DNA from: F23-D06 sp947165685
GTDB taxonomy: Bacteria; Bacteroidota; Bacteroidia; Bacteroidales; WCHB1-69
Reading direction: 5' to 3'
Length of the DNA stretch: 64,000 nt
Assembly (NCBI GenBank): GCA_947165685.1
Contig: CAMVBK010000003.1
Coordinates: 62,001-126,000 of the forward strand
A program made the translations under genes and the position numbers. The notes under the pieces are model-generated. The model had not been told where the DNA came from and made no database searches. It was given only the letters and a program-made list of their open reading frames with translations. Position 1 is the stretch's first letter. Each line of letters begins with the position of its first letter. Below are positions 15,494 through 23,887 of the stretch, in pieces.

Positions 15494-15823
15494 CTACTTT
15501 TTCACGATTTTCCAGGTCTCCGTTTTTCCGTTCAATGCGATGGTCAGCATATAAACTCCTGTTTTATACGCTGAAAGATCTATGGTTATCGTTGTTCCGG
15601 TAATCCACGCCTCTGAAAGCAGCTGTCCTGCCAGATTGGAAAGCCGGTAATAGCTGCCGGCAACAGGCTGCCCGAACTGCAACGATTTAGCATCGACCTC
15701 AATCGTGGATCGCAGAATGCGGTTGCCTGCGGCGTCGTAGTCATAGGTGCGGGGGAGGTTTTCCTGGGCGAGGCACGAAAGAACGATAAACGATGCCAGC
15801 GACAACACGATGATTTTCTTCAT
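15494..15823 (-). CDS. miniature exported protein with one YD motif and a T9SS sorting domain
   Basis: 109 residues. Signal peptide or lipoprotein signal (MKKIIVLSLASFIVLSCLAQ). One RHS-like YD motif follows (TYDYDAAGNRILR), then a C-terminal strand domain that matches type A T9SS sorting domains (YYRLSNLAGQLLSEAWITG ... LSAYKTGVYMLTIALNGK ... WKIVKK). It is the first gene of the minus-strand RHS unit and ends 7 bp before the RHS-core gene. It looks like a secretion signal and sorting domain left after loss of the intervening RHS body, or an in-frame-deleted RHS protein. Confidence 0.7.
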   Translation of the reverse strand: MKKIIVLSLASFIVLSCLAQENLPRTYDYDAAGNRILRSTIEVDAKSLQFGQPVAGSYYRLSNLAGQLLSEAWITGTTITIDLSAYKTGVYMLTIALNGKTETWKIVKK

Positions 15824-15949
15824 TGTTTCTTATTTCTTGAGATTTAATTGGGTGAGCTCCCGTAGGGGAAATTCCGCATATTCACCTTTCACCCAGTCTC
15901 CGGCAACAGTGCGAAGCCCACCAAACAGTATGAAAGAAAAATATCGCGG

Positions 15950-15957
15950 CAAAATTA
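15950..15957 (-). promoter_or_regulatory. -7 box TAATTTTG upstream of the minus-strand RHS unit
   Basis: Minus-strand TAATTTTG, exact TAnnTTTG form, 126 bp upstream of the ATG at 15823. Nothing else is recognisable between 15824 and 16039. Confidence 0.5.
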
Positions 15958-16039
15958 ATACAAAATACAATACACTAAGCCAAGCATTTTTCGAAAAATT
16001 TCATACCAACAGCAACGGAGTGCTGTGCGGCCTTTCCGT

Positions 16040-18229
16040 TCAGCGGGTCACCACTACCCGTACGACTTCGCCCAGTGACGACCGCAGAAAATACACTCCC
16101 GCAGGAAGCCTCGACACGTCCAGCACCGCCGCTGTCTGCGCCGCGCCAGAAGCCATCACCAGCCGGCCATAAAGGTCGTAAACGGCAATCTGCTGCAGCG
16201 GGCGGTCGCTCTCGACATGCAACACGCCGCTTGACGGGTTTGGATAGACACGCAGCGAAGCCTGTTTTTCATACGTCCCCGCGGACGTGTGCGCTGGAGG
16301 AATCGCCCCGCGGAAAAAGGCCGCTCCGCCGGCATAGTTGCCGATTAACAGCTCGGGTCGCCCGTCGCCGTTGAGGTCGGCCGCTGCCGGAGCCGTTCTC
16401 CTGCCCTCACGGAAACCGTGCGCAGTTCCGGCAATGGTCTCTGCCAAGTTCGCCTCCGACTTCTCGAAAACACCCGACAGATTGCCGTCAATTTGCTTGT
16501 AATAAGCGATTTCGCCCTGCTCGCCCCCGCAGAACAACACGGTTCCGCGCTGCGCGTCCCGATAGAGGCACGGCACGCTGTAACCGAAATAGGACTGCGT
16601 GAAGTCGCGCATGTCAACCCCCCCAAGTGTGTCGGTGATCTTTTGGAAGACACTGGCTGCCGAGCCGTCACCCCGATAATAGGACAGCAGTCCGCGCCTG
16701 TTGCCTATGACCAAGTCCGCATTCCCGTCCCCGTCCAAATCGAAGCACTGCGGGGTTGCGCATTCGCCGACATCCACTCCCGCATAGTTCATCACCACCG
16801 AAGCGTCCCCGAACAGCAGACGGTCGTGCGGCACCAACATTAAGGAGCCGTCTTGCAACCCGCAGAGCATATCCGGCTGCCCGTCTCCGTCAAAATCTCC
16901 GAAAGTGGGATGCAATGCATTGAGACCCATTGTTTTCAGATTCCCGAAGTCGCGGGTCTGCAACGAAAATGCCGGCATGGAGGATGTCCCGACATTCCGA
17001 TAGTAGCTCACCGATGCCGAGAAATGGGAGGTCAGCCACCCGTTCACCACCTGTGCGCTGTCGAACCGGCCGTAGTTCCCGACAAACAAGTCCAGAAGCC
17101 CGTCTCCGTCAAAGTCGTAAAGCACGGGATGGCAGCCGCTGCCCACATCCAGCATCTCCCGTTGCAGGAAATCCGTCTGGGTGAGAATGTACTGCTGAAT
17201 CTGCGTGTCGTAATCGAAGACCCACACGCTGTTCAGATCCTGCGACTTGGTGAGGGAAGGGTCCGACGGCGACACCACAAGCGACGGGGCGTCATGTCCG
17301 GGCAGTGACACGAAGGATGCCGCCGGCATGGAGTAGAGCTTGATGGGCGTGAAAGTCGGAAACGCCGTGTCCTGCTCGGTCATCCGCGCATCCGAAAGCG
17401 TGCCGTGGTTATATAATAATATATTGTAAGGGGAATCGACATCGCCAAGCAGCAGGTCGGGCAGGCCGTTGCCGTCGAAGTCGTGCAACAGCATGGAGGA
17501 GCCGGTGTGCCGTGTAGGACCGTCGCCGGACTTGTCGGCGCAATCCGTGAAAAGGGTGACGACGTTGTTGTCGGCCGCCTCCGAAAAATGGCCCCAGCAT
17601 TCATTTTCCAAGCGGAAGTCAAACGGTTCGCCGTCGGAGGCGTAATTTCGCAGCTGATGGACATATCTGCCTAAAACCCAGAAGTTCAGGATGTCCAAGT
17701 GGCCGTCATCATCCACATCGTCCACCACCAAATAGTCGTCGGGGGAGGCGTAGATGTTAGTATAGCCGTTATAGTAGTAGGCCTGTAAGGCATCCGTGAC
17801 CGGGCGGAAGCGCAGCGTGTCTGTGGAAATGTTCTCGAAGACGCGGATGGAGGCGAGTCCGTAGGTGAAGATGTCGGGCTTGCCGTCATGGTTGTAGTCG
17901 TGGAGGATGGCCCAATCATGCAAATCCGGGAAACAATGCGCATACTGCGGCGCAAACACATAGTCATCGTCCCTGCGGAGAAACGGCAGAAGCCGGTTGC
18001 CGTGCTTCTCGAAGCCGAGGAGGTCGGGGGTGCCGTCCAAATCCAGGTCTATTTCCGAGAAACGCACGGAGTTGAGGCCGCCTGCCCACGGGAACTTCAA
18101 CACGCGACAATTCTCTTCCACTTGGACGTGTCCGTCCCGCTCAAAGCCAAAGTCGTAAAAGGTATTCTGCGCGGCGAGGAAGCCCGGCAGAAGACAAAGG
18201 AGGAGACCAAAAAGGAGAGTCCGGCCCAT
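16040..18229 (-). CDS. FG-GAP/VCBS-repeat surface protein with T9SS C-terminal sorting domain
   Basis: 729 residues. Signal peptide MGRTLLFGLLLCLLPGFLAAQ. The body holds about eight calcium-binding FG-GAP/VCBS motifs: DLDLDGTPDLLGF, DYNHDGKPDIFTY, DVDDDGHLDILNF, DFDGNGLPDLLLG, DFDGDGLLDLFVG, DFDGDGQPDMLCG, DLDGDGNADLVIG and DLNGDGRPELLIG, consistent with a beta-propeller. The C-terminal ~75 residues are a type A T9SS sorting domain (LRVYPNPSSGVLHVES ... IAVYDLYGRLV ... LPAGVYFLRS). The protein would cross the outer membrane by T9SS and be displayed or released. It is the third gene of an operon with the M23 peptidase and a small lipoprotein, 2 bp after the peptidase stop. The ligand is unknown. 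Confidence 0.9.
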   Translation of the reverse strand: MGRTLLFGLLLCLLPGFLAAQNTFYDFGFERDGHVQVEENCRVLKFPWAGGLNSVRFSEIDLDLDGTPDLLGFEKHGNRLLPFLRRDDDYVFAPQYAHCFPDLHDWAILHDYNHDGKPDIFTYGLASIRVFENISTDTLRFRPVTDALQAYYYNGYTNIYASPDDYLVVDDVDDDGHLDILNFWVLGRYVHQLRNYASDGEPFDFRLENECWGHFSEAADNNVVTLFTDCADKSGDGPTRHTGSSMLLHDFDGNGLPDLLLGDVDSPYNILLYNHGTLSDARMTEQDTAFPTFTPIKLYSMPAASFVSLPGHDAPSLVVSPSDPSLTKSQDLNSVWVFDYDTQIQQYILTQTDFLQREMLDVGSGCHPVLYDFDGDGLLDLFVGNYGRFDSAQVVNGWLTSHFSASVSYYRNVGTSSMPAFSLQTRDFGNLKTMGLNALHPTFGDFDGDGQPDMLCGLQDGSLMLVPHDRLLFGDASVVMNYAGVDVGECATPQCFDLDGDGNADLVIGNRRGLLSYYRGDGSAASVFQKITDTLGGVDMRDFTQSYFGYSVPCLYRDAQRGTVLFCGGEQGEIAYYKQIDGNLSGVFEKSEANLAETIAGTAHGFREGRRTAPAAADLNGDGRPELLIGNYAGGAAFFRGAIPPAHTSAGTYEKQASLRVYPNPSSGVLHVESDRPLQQIAVYDLYGRLVMASGAAQTAAVLDVSRLPAGVYFLRSSLGEVVRVVVTR

Positions 18230-18231
18230 GG

Positions 18232-19185
18232 CTAACGCACGCGCAGCCGCTGGCCCTCACGGATGAAATCGCCGCGCAGGCGATTGAGTTTCTTGATTTT
18301 CGAGACCGTGGTGTGGTACTTGATGGCAATCCTGCCCAAGTTTTCTCCTTTGCGCACCCTGTGGTATTGCGCCGAGGCAGCCGGTTTCTTGGGCTTCTGT
18401 TGCTGTTGGATGTCCTGTGCGGTCGGGTTCGGCACGGAGACCGTGTATCCGGAGATGAACAGGGTGTCGTACTTCACCTTGAAGTTGTCGAAGTCGATGA
18501 GGCGGTTGGGGTTGATGTCGTTGCCGAGATAGCGGACCTCGAAATGGAGGTGCGAGCCGTAAGAGCGGCCGGTGTTGCCGCCGAGGCCGATGATGTCGCC
18601 GGCCTTCACCATTTGTCCGGGGTTGACCAGGCGGCGGGAGAGGTGGCCGTAGTAGGTCTCCAAGCCGTTTTCGTGGCGGATGACCACCAGGTTGCCGTAG
18701 CCGCCGGTGTTGGCCGTGCCTTTGGAGATGCGGACGATGCCGTCCCAGGCGGCCGCCACGGGGGTGCCCTCCGGGTAGCCGAGATCGACGCCGCGGTGCA
18801 TGCGGCGGTGACGGTAGCCGTAGTTGGAGGTGATGCGGTATTGGGCCGGATGGTGGTAGCCCGTCAGGTCGATGGTGTCACGCGCCGCCGAACCCGTGTG
18901 ACGGTAGTGGATGGTCACGATGTCGAAGTTCTGGTACAGGTTGAAGCCTGGCATCCAGTTGAAGTAGGTGAACAGCAGGCCGTTGCCGTGGTCCACGTTG
19001 TCAAGGTTGGAGTCATACATCGAGTTGATGAGGTTGCCTAAGGAATCCTCCTCAATGTCGGCATCAATGTGCGCGGTGTCGTTCACCACGTTGAACTGGA
19101 TAATGTTCTCCTGCGCCGACATCTGTCCGAAAAGAAGCAGGCACAGCGGCAACAGGAGGATATAACGGATTAACATTCTGCTCAT
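18232..19185 (-). CDS. M23-family metallopeptidase with C-terminal LysM domain
   Basis: 317 residues, with a signal peptide (RYILLLPLCLLLFGQMSAQ). The peptidase core has MHRGVDLGYPEGTPV (HxxxD zinc ligands), YYGHLSRRLVNPGQMVKAGD and GSHLHFEVRYLG (HxH), so the LytM/M23 zinc site is complete. A proline/glutamine/lysine linker leads to a C-terminal LysM (YHRVRKGENLGRIAIKYH ... LRGDFIREGQRLRVR). It should cut peptide crosslinks in peptidoglycan, with LysM anchoring it to the wall; an activator role without catalysis is less likely because the ligands are kept. Second gene of a three-gene operon. Confidence 0.92.
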   Translation of the reverse strand: MSRMLIRYILLLPLCLLLFGQMSAQENIIQFNVVNDTAHIDADIEEDSLGNLINSMYDSNLDNVDHGNGLLFTYFNWMPGFNLYQNFDIVTIHYRHTGSAARDTIDLTGYHHPAQYRITSNYGYRHRRMHRGVDLGYPEGTPVAAAWDGIVRISKGTANTGGYGNLVVIRHENGLETYYGHLSRRLVNPGQMVKAGDIIGLGGNTGRSYGSHLHFEVRYLGNDINPNRLIDFDNFKVKYDTLFISGYTVSVPNPTAQDIQQQQKPKKPAASAQYHRVRKGENLGRIAIKYHTTVSKIKKLNRLRGDFIREGQRLRVR

Positions 19186-19188
19186 AGA

Positions 19189-19473
19189 CTAACGTTTGCT
19201 GGTTTTGCCGGGACGGCGCTGGTTTTTCTTGTTTGCCTTGTGCTTGATCGTCTTCCCGTCGTGGCTCTTGCGCGTGGAGCGCTTCTTGATGTAGTAGGTC
19301 GTGTTCTGCGAGGTGGTGGCGTTGCGCTTGGGCGTGTGGTTGGTGCGAACCTTTTGATAACGGGTAGATTTATGTACGTGGTTGCGAGAGCTATTGCACG
19401 CGCACAGCGACAACACCAGCATGGTGCAGAGGAACAAGACAACGCTCTTCAAATATCTGTTTTTTGCATTCAT
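19189..19473 (-). CDS. small, highly basic lipoprotein
   Basis: 94 residues. A hydrophobic N-terminus ends in LSLCAC, so a lipobox cysteine is likely near residue 24-26. The mature part is almost entirely K, R, T, N, S and H (for example YYIKKRSTRKSHDGK, KANKKNQRRPGKTSKR), with no predicted fold. It could bind anionic surfaces such as LPS, teichoic-like polymers, DNA or peptidoglycan; none is shown. First gene of the operon with the M23 peptidase (3-bp gap). Confidence 0.65.
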   Translation of the reverse strand: MNAKNRYLKSVVLFLCTMLVLSLCACNSSRNHVHKSTRYQKVRTNHTPKRNATTSQNTTYYIKKRSTRKSHDGKTIKHKANKKNQRRPGKTSKR

Positions 19474-19493
19474 TTTCCTGAGAATTTAAGCCG

Positions 19494-19501
19494 CAAAGAT
19501 A
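19494..19501 (-). promoter_or_regulatory. -7 box TATCTTTG for the lipoprotein-M23-FG-GAP operon
   Basis: Minus-strand TATCTTTG, exact consensus, 20 bp upstream of the ATG at 19473. Confidence 0.7.
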
Positions 19502-19587
19502 CACTTTTTCACAACAGCCTCGGCGAAAAAACGAAAATAAAACTGGAAAAAACTAAGAATCAAACACTTAAAAATCTTACCCGCAAT

Positions 19588-19650
19588 AATCTTTCTAATC
19601 TTTCTAATCTTTCTAAACCTCCTAAACCTCCTAAACTTCCTAAACCTCAA
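19588..19650. repeat. 7 x 9-bp tandem repeat in the MFS gene promoter
   Basis: Seven head-to-tail 9-mers without gaps: aatctttct three times, aaacctcct twice, aaacttcct, aaacctcaa. The array ends 7 bp before the -7 box at 19658, so it covers the -33 region and upstream. Confidence 0.9.
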
Positions 19651-19657
19651 AATTTCG

Positions 19658-19665
19658 TATTTTTG
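19658..19665 (+). promoter_or_regulatory. -7 box TATTTTTG for the MFS gene
   Basis: Exact TAnnTTTG, 22 bp upstream of the ATG at 19688. No conventional -33 TTTG is visible at the right distance because the 9-bp repeat array occupies that place. Confidence 0.7.
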
Positions 19666-19687
19666 CCGCCCGAAAATAAAGAAAGAA

Positions 19688-20875
19688 ATGTCGGAGACCA
19701 AAGAAGTTTTATGGAATCGGGAATACATCAAGGTGATGGTGGCGAATTTCTCGCTTTTTTTTGCTTTCTACATCCTCACGCCGTTGCTCCCGATTTACCT
19801 TAGCGAGCATTTCGGGGCCAGCAAGGATGTGATCGGGCTGGTGCTGTCGGGCTACACGGTGGCGGCGCTGCTGTTCCGCCCGTTCAGCGGCTATGTGGTC
19901 GATTCCTTTGACCGGAAAAAGGTGCTGGTGTTCTTCATGCTGCTGAGCTTCCTGTTCTACGGCCTTTACCTGCTGGCGGGCACGCTGCTGCTCTTCGCCC
20001 TGGTGCGCACGCTCCACGGCGGGCCGTTCGGGGGGTGCACCGTCGCCAACTCCACCGTCGCCATCGACGTGCTGCCCTCCTCGCGCCGCAACGAGGGCAT
20101 CGGCTACTACGGGCTGAGCAACAACATCGCCACGGCCATCGCCCCGACGGCCGGCATCGCCCTCTACAAATACTTCGACGACTTCAACATCCTGTTCGTC
20201 GTCGCCCTGCTCTTCGCTCTGCTCAGCACAGTCGTCGCCGCATCCGTGAAACTGCCCACACGTCCAGTCCTCGCCGACAAGAAGAAGCTGTCGCTCGACC
20301 GGTTCTTCCTCATCCGGGGCTGGTTCATTGGCGCCAACATGATTTTCTTCGCCATCTGCTACGGCGTGATGAGCAATTATTTGGCCATCTACGCCAAGGA
20401 GACGCTGGGCATTACCAGTGGCTCGGGTACCTTCTTCCTGCTGCTCTCCATCGGGCTGATTCTGTCTCGATTGCAAGGAGGTAAGTCTTTGAGGGAAGGG
20501 AAGTTGGTGCGAAATGCCGGCGTCGGCATCCTCATCTCCACCGTTGGCTACACCGTTTTCATCATCTCGCCGCACCCGGTCTGCTTCTACGCCTCCGCCC
20601 TGTTGGTGGGGCTCGGCAACGGGCACCTCTGGCCGGCTTTCCAGAACATGATCATCTCGGTGGCGCACCACAACGAGCGCGGCACCGCCAACTCGACGCT
20701 GCTCACCAGCTGGGACCTCGGCATGGGGATTGGCATCGTCCTCGGAGGAGTCATCGCTGAATACCTCGGCTACGCTGCGGCCTTCTGGACCGTGGTGGCC
20801 GTGCACGTCGCCGGCGTGGCCATGTTCTTCTCCACCACACGGAAAATGTTCGTACAACGTAGATTAGATATATAA
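19688..20875 (+). CDS. MFS transporter
   Basis: 395 residues with about twelve hydrophobic segments. The loop 2-3 signature is present as GYVVDSFDRKKVL, the usual (G)xxxDRxxRK pattern of the major facilitator superfamily. A typical drug/metabolite exporter layout: short N-terminus, central cytosolic loop around VKLPTRPVLADKKKLSLDRF. No substrate can be named. Inner membrane. The promoter contains a 9-bp tandem array, so expression could vary with repeat number. Not obviously in an operon with the patatin gene (44-bp gap, same strand; co-transcription possible). Confidence 0.88.
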   Translation: MSETKEVLWNREYIKVMVANFSLFFAFYILTPLLPIYLSEHFGASKDVIGLVLSGYTVAALLFRPFSGYVVDSFDRKKVLVFFMLLSFLFYGLYLLAGTLLLFALVRTLHGGPFGGCTVANSTVAIDVLPSSRRNEGIGYYGLSNNIATAIAPTAGIALYKYFDDFNILFVVALLFALLSTVVAASVKLPTRPVLADKKKLSLDRFFLIRGWFIGANMIFFAICYGVMSNYLAIYAKETLGITSGSGTFFLLLSIGLILSRLQGGKSLREGKLVRNAGVGILISTVGYTVFIISPHPVCFYASALLVGLGNGHLWPAFQNMIISVAHHNERGTANSTLLTSWDLGMGIGIVLGGVIAEYLGYAAAFWTVVAVHVAGVAMFFSTTRKMFVQRRLDI

Positions 20876-20919
20876 GTGATAACGCCGTCGTATTACGGTA
20901 TCCAAAAAATGATAAGATT

Positions 20920-23262
20920 ATGATGACAACGCGTAAATGGACAGGCAGGCGGATGCTGCCGGTGTTCTTTGTCTTAAGCCTTATGGCAGGTCTTCTCGAA
21001 GGGTATGGCCAGAATTCCATGCTGGTCAACCAAAGCTACGACCCAGTCGCTGACTCGCTCTTCTTCAAGGAGATGCAGGAGCGGATGGCGAAGATCCGCC
21101 GCACCCAGCACCGTCCGACCGTGGCCTTGGCACTGGCGGGCGGCGGGGCGCGCGGCACCGCCCACATCGGCGTGCTGCAATATTTGGAGGAGAAGGGCAT
21201 CCCTGTGGACTTTGTCGTCGGCACCAGCATGGGCGGACTGATGGGCGGCCTCTATTCCCTCGGCTACAGTGTGCATGAAATCGACTCCCTCATCCGCGGC
21301 ATCGACTGGAATGTGATGATGAGCGACGAGATTCCGGCGGAGTACTACTCCTACGACCAGAAACGCTACAAATCCACTTACCTGCTGGACTTCCCCTTTG
21401 ACCGGAAGAAATTTGTCAAGAGCCTCCCGTCCGGCATCAAATACGGGTTGAACATCTATAACTTGATGAGTTCCAAGACCGTGGATTATCAGGGCAAAAT
21501 CGATTTCGCCGACCTCCCGTTGCCCTTCTGCTGTGTGGCCACGGAGATCGTGACCCAAACCGAGAAGCACTGGAGCTCCGGCGACCTGATCAGTGCGCTG
21601 CGCTCCACCATGTCCATCCCGGGCTACTTCCGCCCTGTGCGGGTCGATTCCATGATCCTGTCGGACGGCGGCACCAAGAACAACTTCCCTGCGGATGTCG
21701 CTAAGGCTGCCGGCGCGGACGTCATCATCGGCGTGGAGCTCTATATGCCTCGCGACTACGACGAGGTGAACAACATTGCGGAGGTGCTGATGCAGACCAC
21801 CCAATACTCCGGCAGTTTGGAGGCGCACAAGCGCAACGTGCAATACTCCACAATCTATGTCACACCGAATCTGGCCGGCTACGGCTCGCTGAGCTTCAGT
21901 ACCGAGGAAATCGACAAGATGATCCGCATCGGATACGCGGCGGCGGCGCAGCACGAGCGGGAGTTCGACAGCCTGGCCGACATCGTGGGCCATGGCGGGA
22001 GAGTGCTGCAAAGTCCCAAGGCCATAGACCTCGCCACCACGAAGGTGCTGATCTCCAAAGTGCGGTTCGACGGTCTCAGTGACAAGGAGATGAACTATTT
22101 CAAAGACAAGCTCCGCATAGTTCCGGGCACGCGCTACGGCAAGCACGAGATCGAGATTGCGCAGTCGGTCATCTACAGCACCATGGCCTTCTCGCAGGTC
22201 ACCTACGAACTCGTGGCCGACAGCACCGGCGAGGGCTACTCGCTGGTTTACGACTGCGTGAAGCGTCCGATCAACGCCTTGGGCATCGGCATCAGGGCGG
22301 ACACGGAGGAGTGGATGGCCATCCTGCTGAACGGCGGCTTCGGCCGCAACCGCATCTTCGGTCCAAGGCTCGATGTTACGGCGCGGTTCTCCATCTCCCC
22401 CTACCTGCGCCTCGACTTCTGCTACATCCCCGTCCGCGGACCCATGTTCGGCATCGCGCTGAAGTCGCAGTACCGCACCCTGAACGGCGCCTTCAGCTTT
22501 GACTTCGACGGTATAGGGGACGACCCCGACGCGGAATACGAGCCCGCCCAATACTACCAGAAAACCTGGCGCAACGTCCTCGACATCTACGGGGCCGACA
22601 CCCACTGGAGCCGCCTCGACCTGCGGGTGGGCTTCCGTCTCGAACACACCCCCTATTACAACATTTTCTCGACCTTCGGGCTGGTGAAGGGCTGGGATTG
22701 GGCGAACTTCCACCCCTACCTCTATTTCCGGCTCACGTTCGACAACCAGAGCGACCGCTACTTCCCGGACAAAGGCCTCCGCGTCACCGCCAGCTACGAC
22801 TACAAGCCGGTCAATACACATTACGCGGCGGCCAGCATACAGGGCACCATCCCCGTGTGCCGCTTCTTCCACATCATCCCCTCGCTGAGAGGCCGCTACA
22901 TCCTGGGACATGCTGACGGCAACGACTACATGTACAACTTCGTGGGCGGCGTGTTGGAAGGACGGTATTTTGACCACCAGATGCCGTTCATCGGCTTCAA
23001 CGGGAGCACCAACTGCCAGGACTTCCTTACGATGGTCGATGTCGATTTCCGTTTCAAGGTCTATAAGAACCTGTACCTCTCCCTCGTGGGTGCGGCGATG
23101 CACGACGGCAACGTAAACGGGATGAGCGAGCACGCCATCTACGCCGCCGGGCTGAAGGTCGCCTACAAGAGCAAGATAGGGCCGATACAGGCCAATGCCC
23201 ACTGGAACAGCAAGAACAAGAAACGGGTGGGATTCTATGTGGGGGTAGGGTATGACTTCTGA
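20920..23262 (+). CDS. patatin-like phospholipase with outer-membrane barrel (PlpD/type Vd-like)
   Basis: 780 residues. Signal sequence in the first ~30. Patatin domain: oxyanion loop GGGARG at 74-79, nucleophile Ser103 in GTSMG, and the dyad aspartate D249 in LSDGG, all intact, so catalytic activity as a lipid acyl hydrolase is expected. Residues ~360-460 look like a POTRA-type region (KVLISKVRFDGLSDKEMNYF ... VPGTRYGKHEIEIAQSVIYSTMAFSQVTYELV). The C-terminal ~330 residues are strand-rich and end in VGFYVGVGYDF, as in BamA/Omp85-type barrels. This is the layout of type Vd autotransporters. A palindrome right after the stop may end transcription. Confidence 0.92.
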   Translation: MMTTRKWTGRRMLPVFFVLSLMAGLLEGYGQNSMLVNQSYDPVADSLFFKEMQERMAKIRRTQHRPTVALALAGGGARGTAHIGVLQYLEEKGIPVDFVVGTSMGGLMGGLYSLGYSVHEIDSLIRGIDWNVMMSDEIPAEYYSYDQKRYKSTYLLDFPFDRKKFVKSLPSGIKYGLNIYNLMSSKTVDYQGKIDFADLPLPFCCVATEIVTQTEKHWSSGDLISALRSTMSIPGYFRPVRVDSMILSDGGTKNNFPADVAKAAGADVIIGVELYMPRDYDEVNNIAEVLMQTTQYSGSLEAHKRNVQYSTIYVTPNLAGYGSLSFSTEEIDKMIRIGYAAAAQHEREFDSLADIVGHGGRVLQSPKAIDLATTKVLISKVRFDGLSDKEMNYFKDKLRIVPGTRYGKHEIEIAQSVIYSTMAFSQVTYELVADSTGEGYSLVYDCVKRPINALGIGIRADTEEWMAILLNGGFGRNRIFGPRLDVTARFSISPYLRLDFCYIPVRGPMFGIALKSQYRTLNGAFSFDFDGIGDDPDAEYEPAQYYQKTWRNVLDIYGADTHWSRLDLRVGFRLEHTPYYNIFSTFGLVKGWDWANFHPYLYFRLTFDNQSDRYFPDKGLRVTASYDYKPVNTHYAAASIQGTIPVCRFFHIIPSLRGRYILGHADGNDYMYNFVGGVLEGRYFDHQMPFIGFNGSTNCQDFLTMVDVDFRFKVYKNLYLSLVGAAMHDGNVNGMSEHAIYAAGLKVAYKSKIGPIQANAHWNSKNKKRVGFYVGVGYDF

Positions 23263-23284
23263 TGTTGAAAAATATTTTTCAACA
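23263..23284 (+). terminator. perfect 22-bp palindrome after the patatin gene
   Basis: Begins right after the stop codon at 23262: TGTTGAAAAAT followed by its exact inverse. An 11-bp, AT-rich hairpin without a clear T tract; a weak or bidirectional terminator, or an mRNA-stabilising stem. Confidence 0.5.
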
Positions 23285-23288
23285 ACCC

Positions 23289-23318
23289 TTGACAATATCA
23301 AAAAAAAGTCTATTTTTG
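23289..23318 (+). promoter_or_regulatory. rplM promoter (TTG -33, TATTTTTG -7)
   Basis: TTGAC at 23289 and TATTTTTG at 23311-23318 with 19 bp between TTG and the -7 box, a close match to the Bacteroidota sigma-ABfr promoter. It drives rplM-rpsI and perhaps rpsB-tsf. Confidence 0.8.
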
Positions 23319-23378
23319 CGCGCTTAAAAAAACTCGATTATTATCCTTAAGTTAGCAAAGGAAAAAAATTAAAAATCA

Positions 23379-23404
23379 GAGAGATATGGGTGAAGATATC
23401 TCTC
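23379..23404 (+). promoter_or_regulatory. hairpin in the rplM 5' leader
   Basis: GAGAGATAT (23379-23387) pairs exactly with ATATCTCTC (23396-23404) around an 8-nt loop. The leader between promoter and rplM ATG is ~105 nt, long enough for a ribosomal-protein autoregulatory structure. The hairpin is seen; the function is inferred. Confidence 0.4.
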
Positions 23405-23429
23405 GCAAAAAAAAGACAAAACTGAAAAA

Positions 23430-23885
23430 ATGGATGCAGTAAGTTACAAAACAATTTCGGCGAATGAGAAAATCGTCAAGAAAGAATGGGTGGTCGTTGA
23501 CGCCCAGGAGATGGTTGTGGGCCGCCTTGCTACACAGGTGGCGCGCATTCTGAAAGGCAAGAACAAGCCTTATTACACGCCTCACTTCGACTGCGGCGAC
23601 AATGTGATCATCATCAACGCGGAGAAGGTGAAGTTCACGGGCCACAAGTGGACGGACAAGCAGTATGTCCACCACACCACGTATCCCGGCGGACAGCGTT
23701 TCGCGACCCCGCGGGAGCTGATGCGCAAGGACCCGAGACGCATTCTGGAACACGCCATCAAGGGCATGCTCCCGAAAAACAGACTCGGTGCCCAACTGTT
23801 CCGCAACCTCCACGTCTATGTGGGACCCAACCATCCGCACGAGGCCCAGCAACCCAAAGTCATTAACATTAAGGATATTAAATAA
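23430..23885 (+). CDS. rplM: 50S ribosomal protein L13
   Basis: 151 residues, standard length. Conserved features: WVVVDAQEMVVGRLATQVARIL, DNVIIINAEKVKFTGHKW, HHTTYPGG and RILEHAIKGMLPKNRLGAQLFRNLHVY. L13 binds 23S rRNA early in large-subunit assembly. The stop is 2 bp before rpsI, the near-universal rplM-rpsI pair. Transcribed from the promoter at 23289; a leader hairpin may give feedback control. Confidence 0.98.
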   Translation: MDAVSYKTISANEKIVKKEWVVVDAQEMVVGRLATQVARILKGKNKPYYTPHFDCGDNVIIINAEKVKFTGHKWTDKQYVHHTTYPGGQRFATPRELMRKDPRRILEHAIKGMLPKNRLGAQLFRNLHVYVGPNHPHEAQQPKVINIKDIK

Positions 23886-23887
23886 CA

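Noticed and set aside
500..15823. The RHS regions as parts of a prophage or insertion sequence
   Set aside because: No integrase, transposase, terminal inverted repeats or phage structural genes are associated. The repeats lie inside RHS coding sequence and are explained by tip shuffling.
19588..19650. Regularly repeated 9-bp units considered as a CRISPR-like array
   Set aside because: Units are contiguous with no spacers and far too short; it is a simple tandem repeat. No cas genes are present anywhere in the window.
20974..23301. Very long open frame (775 codons) on the minus strand opposite the patatin-barrel gene, and similar long antisense frames opposite the MFS, phosphofructokinase, TPR and alpha-2-macroglobulin genes
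   Set aside because: These are shadows caused by GC-rich third positions in real genes. They have low-complexity compositions, no family motifs and no promoters, whereas the sense frames show clear domains.
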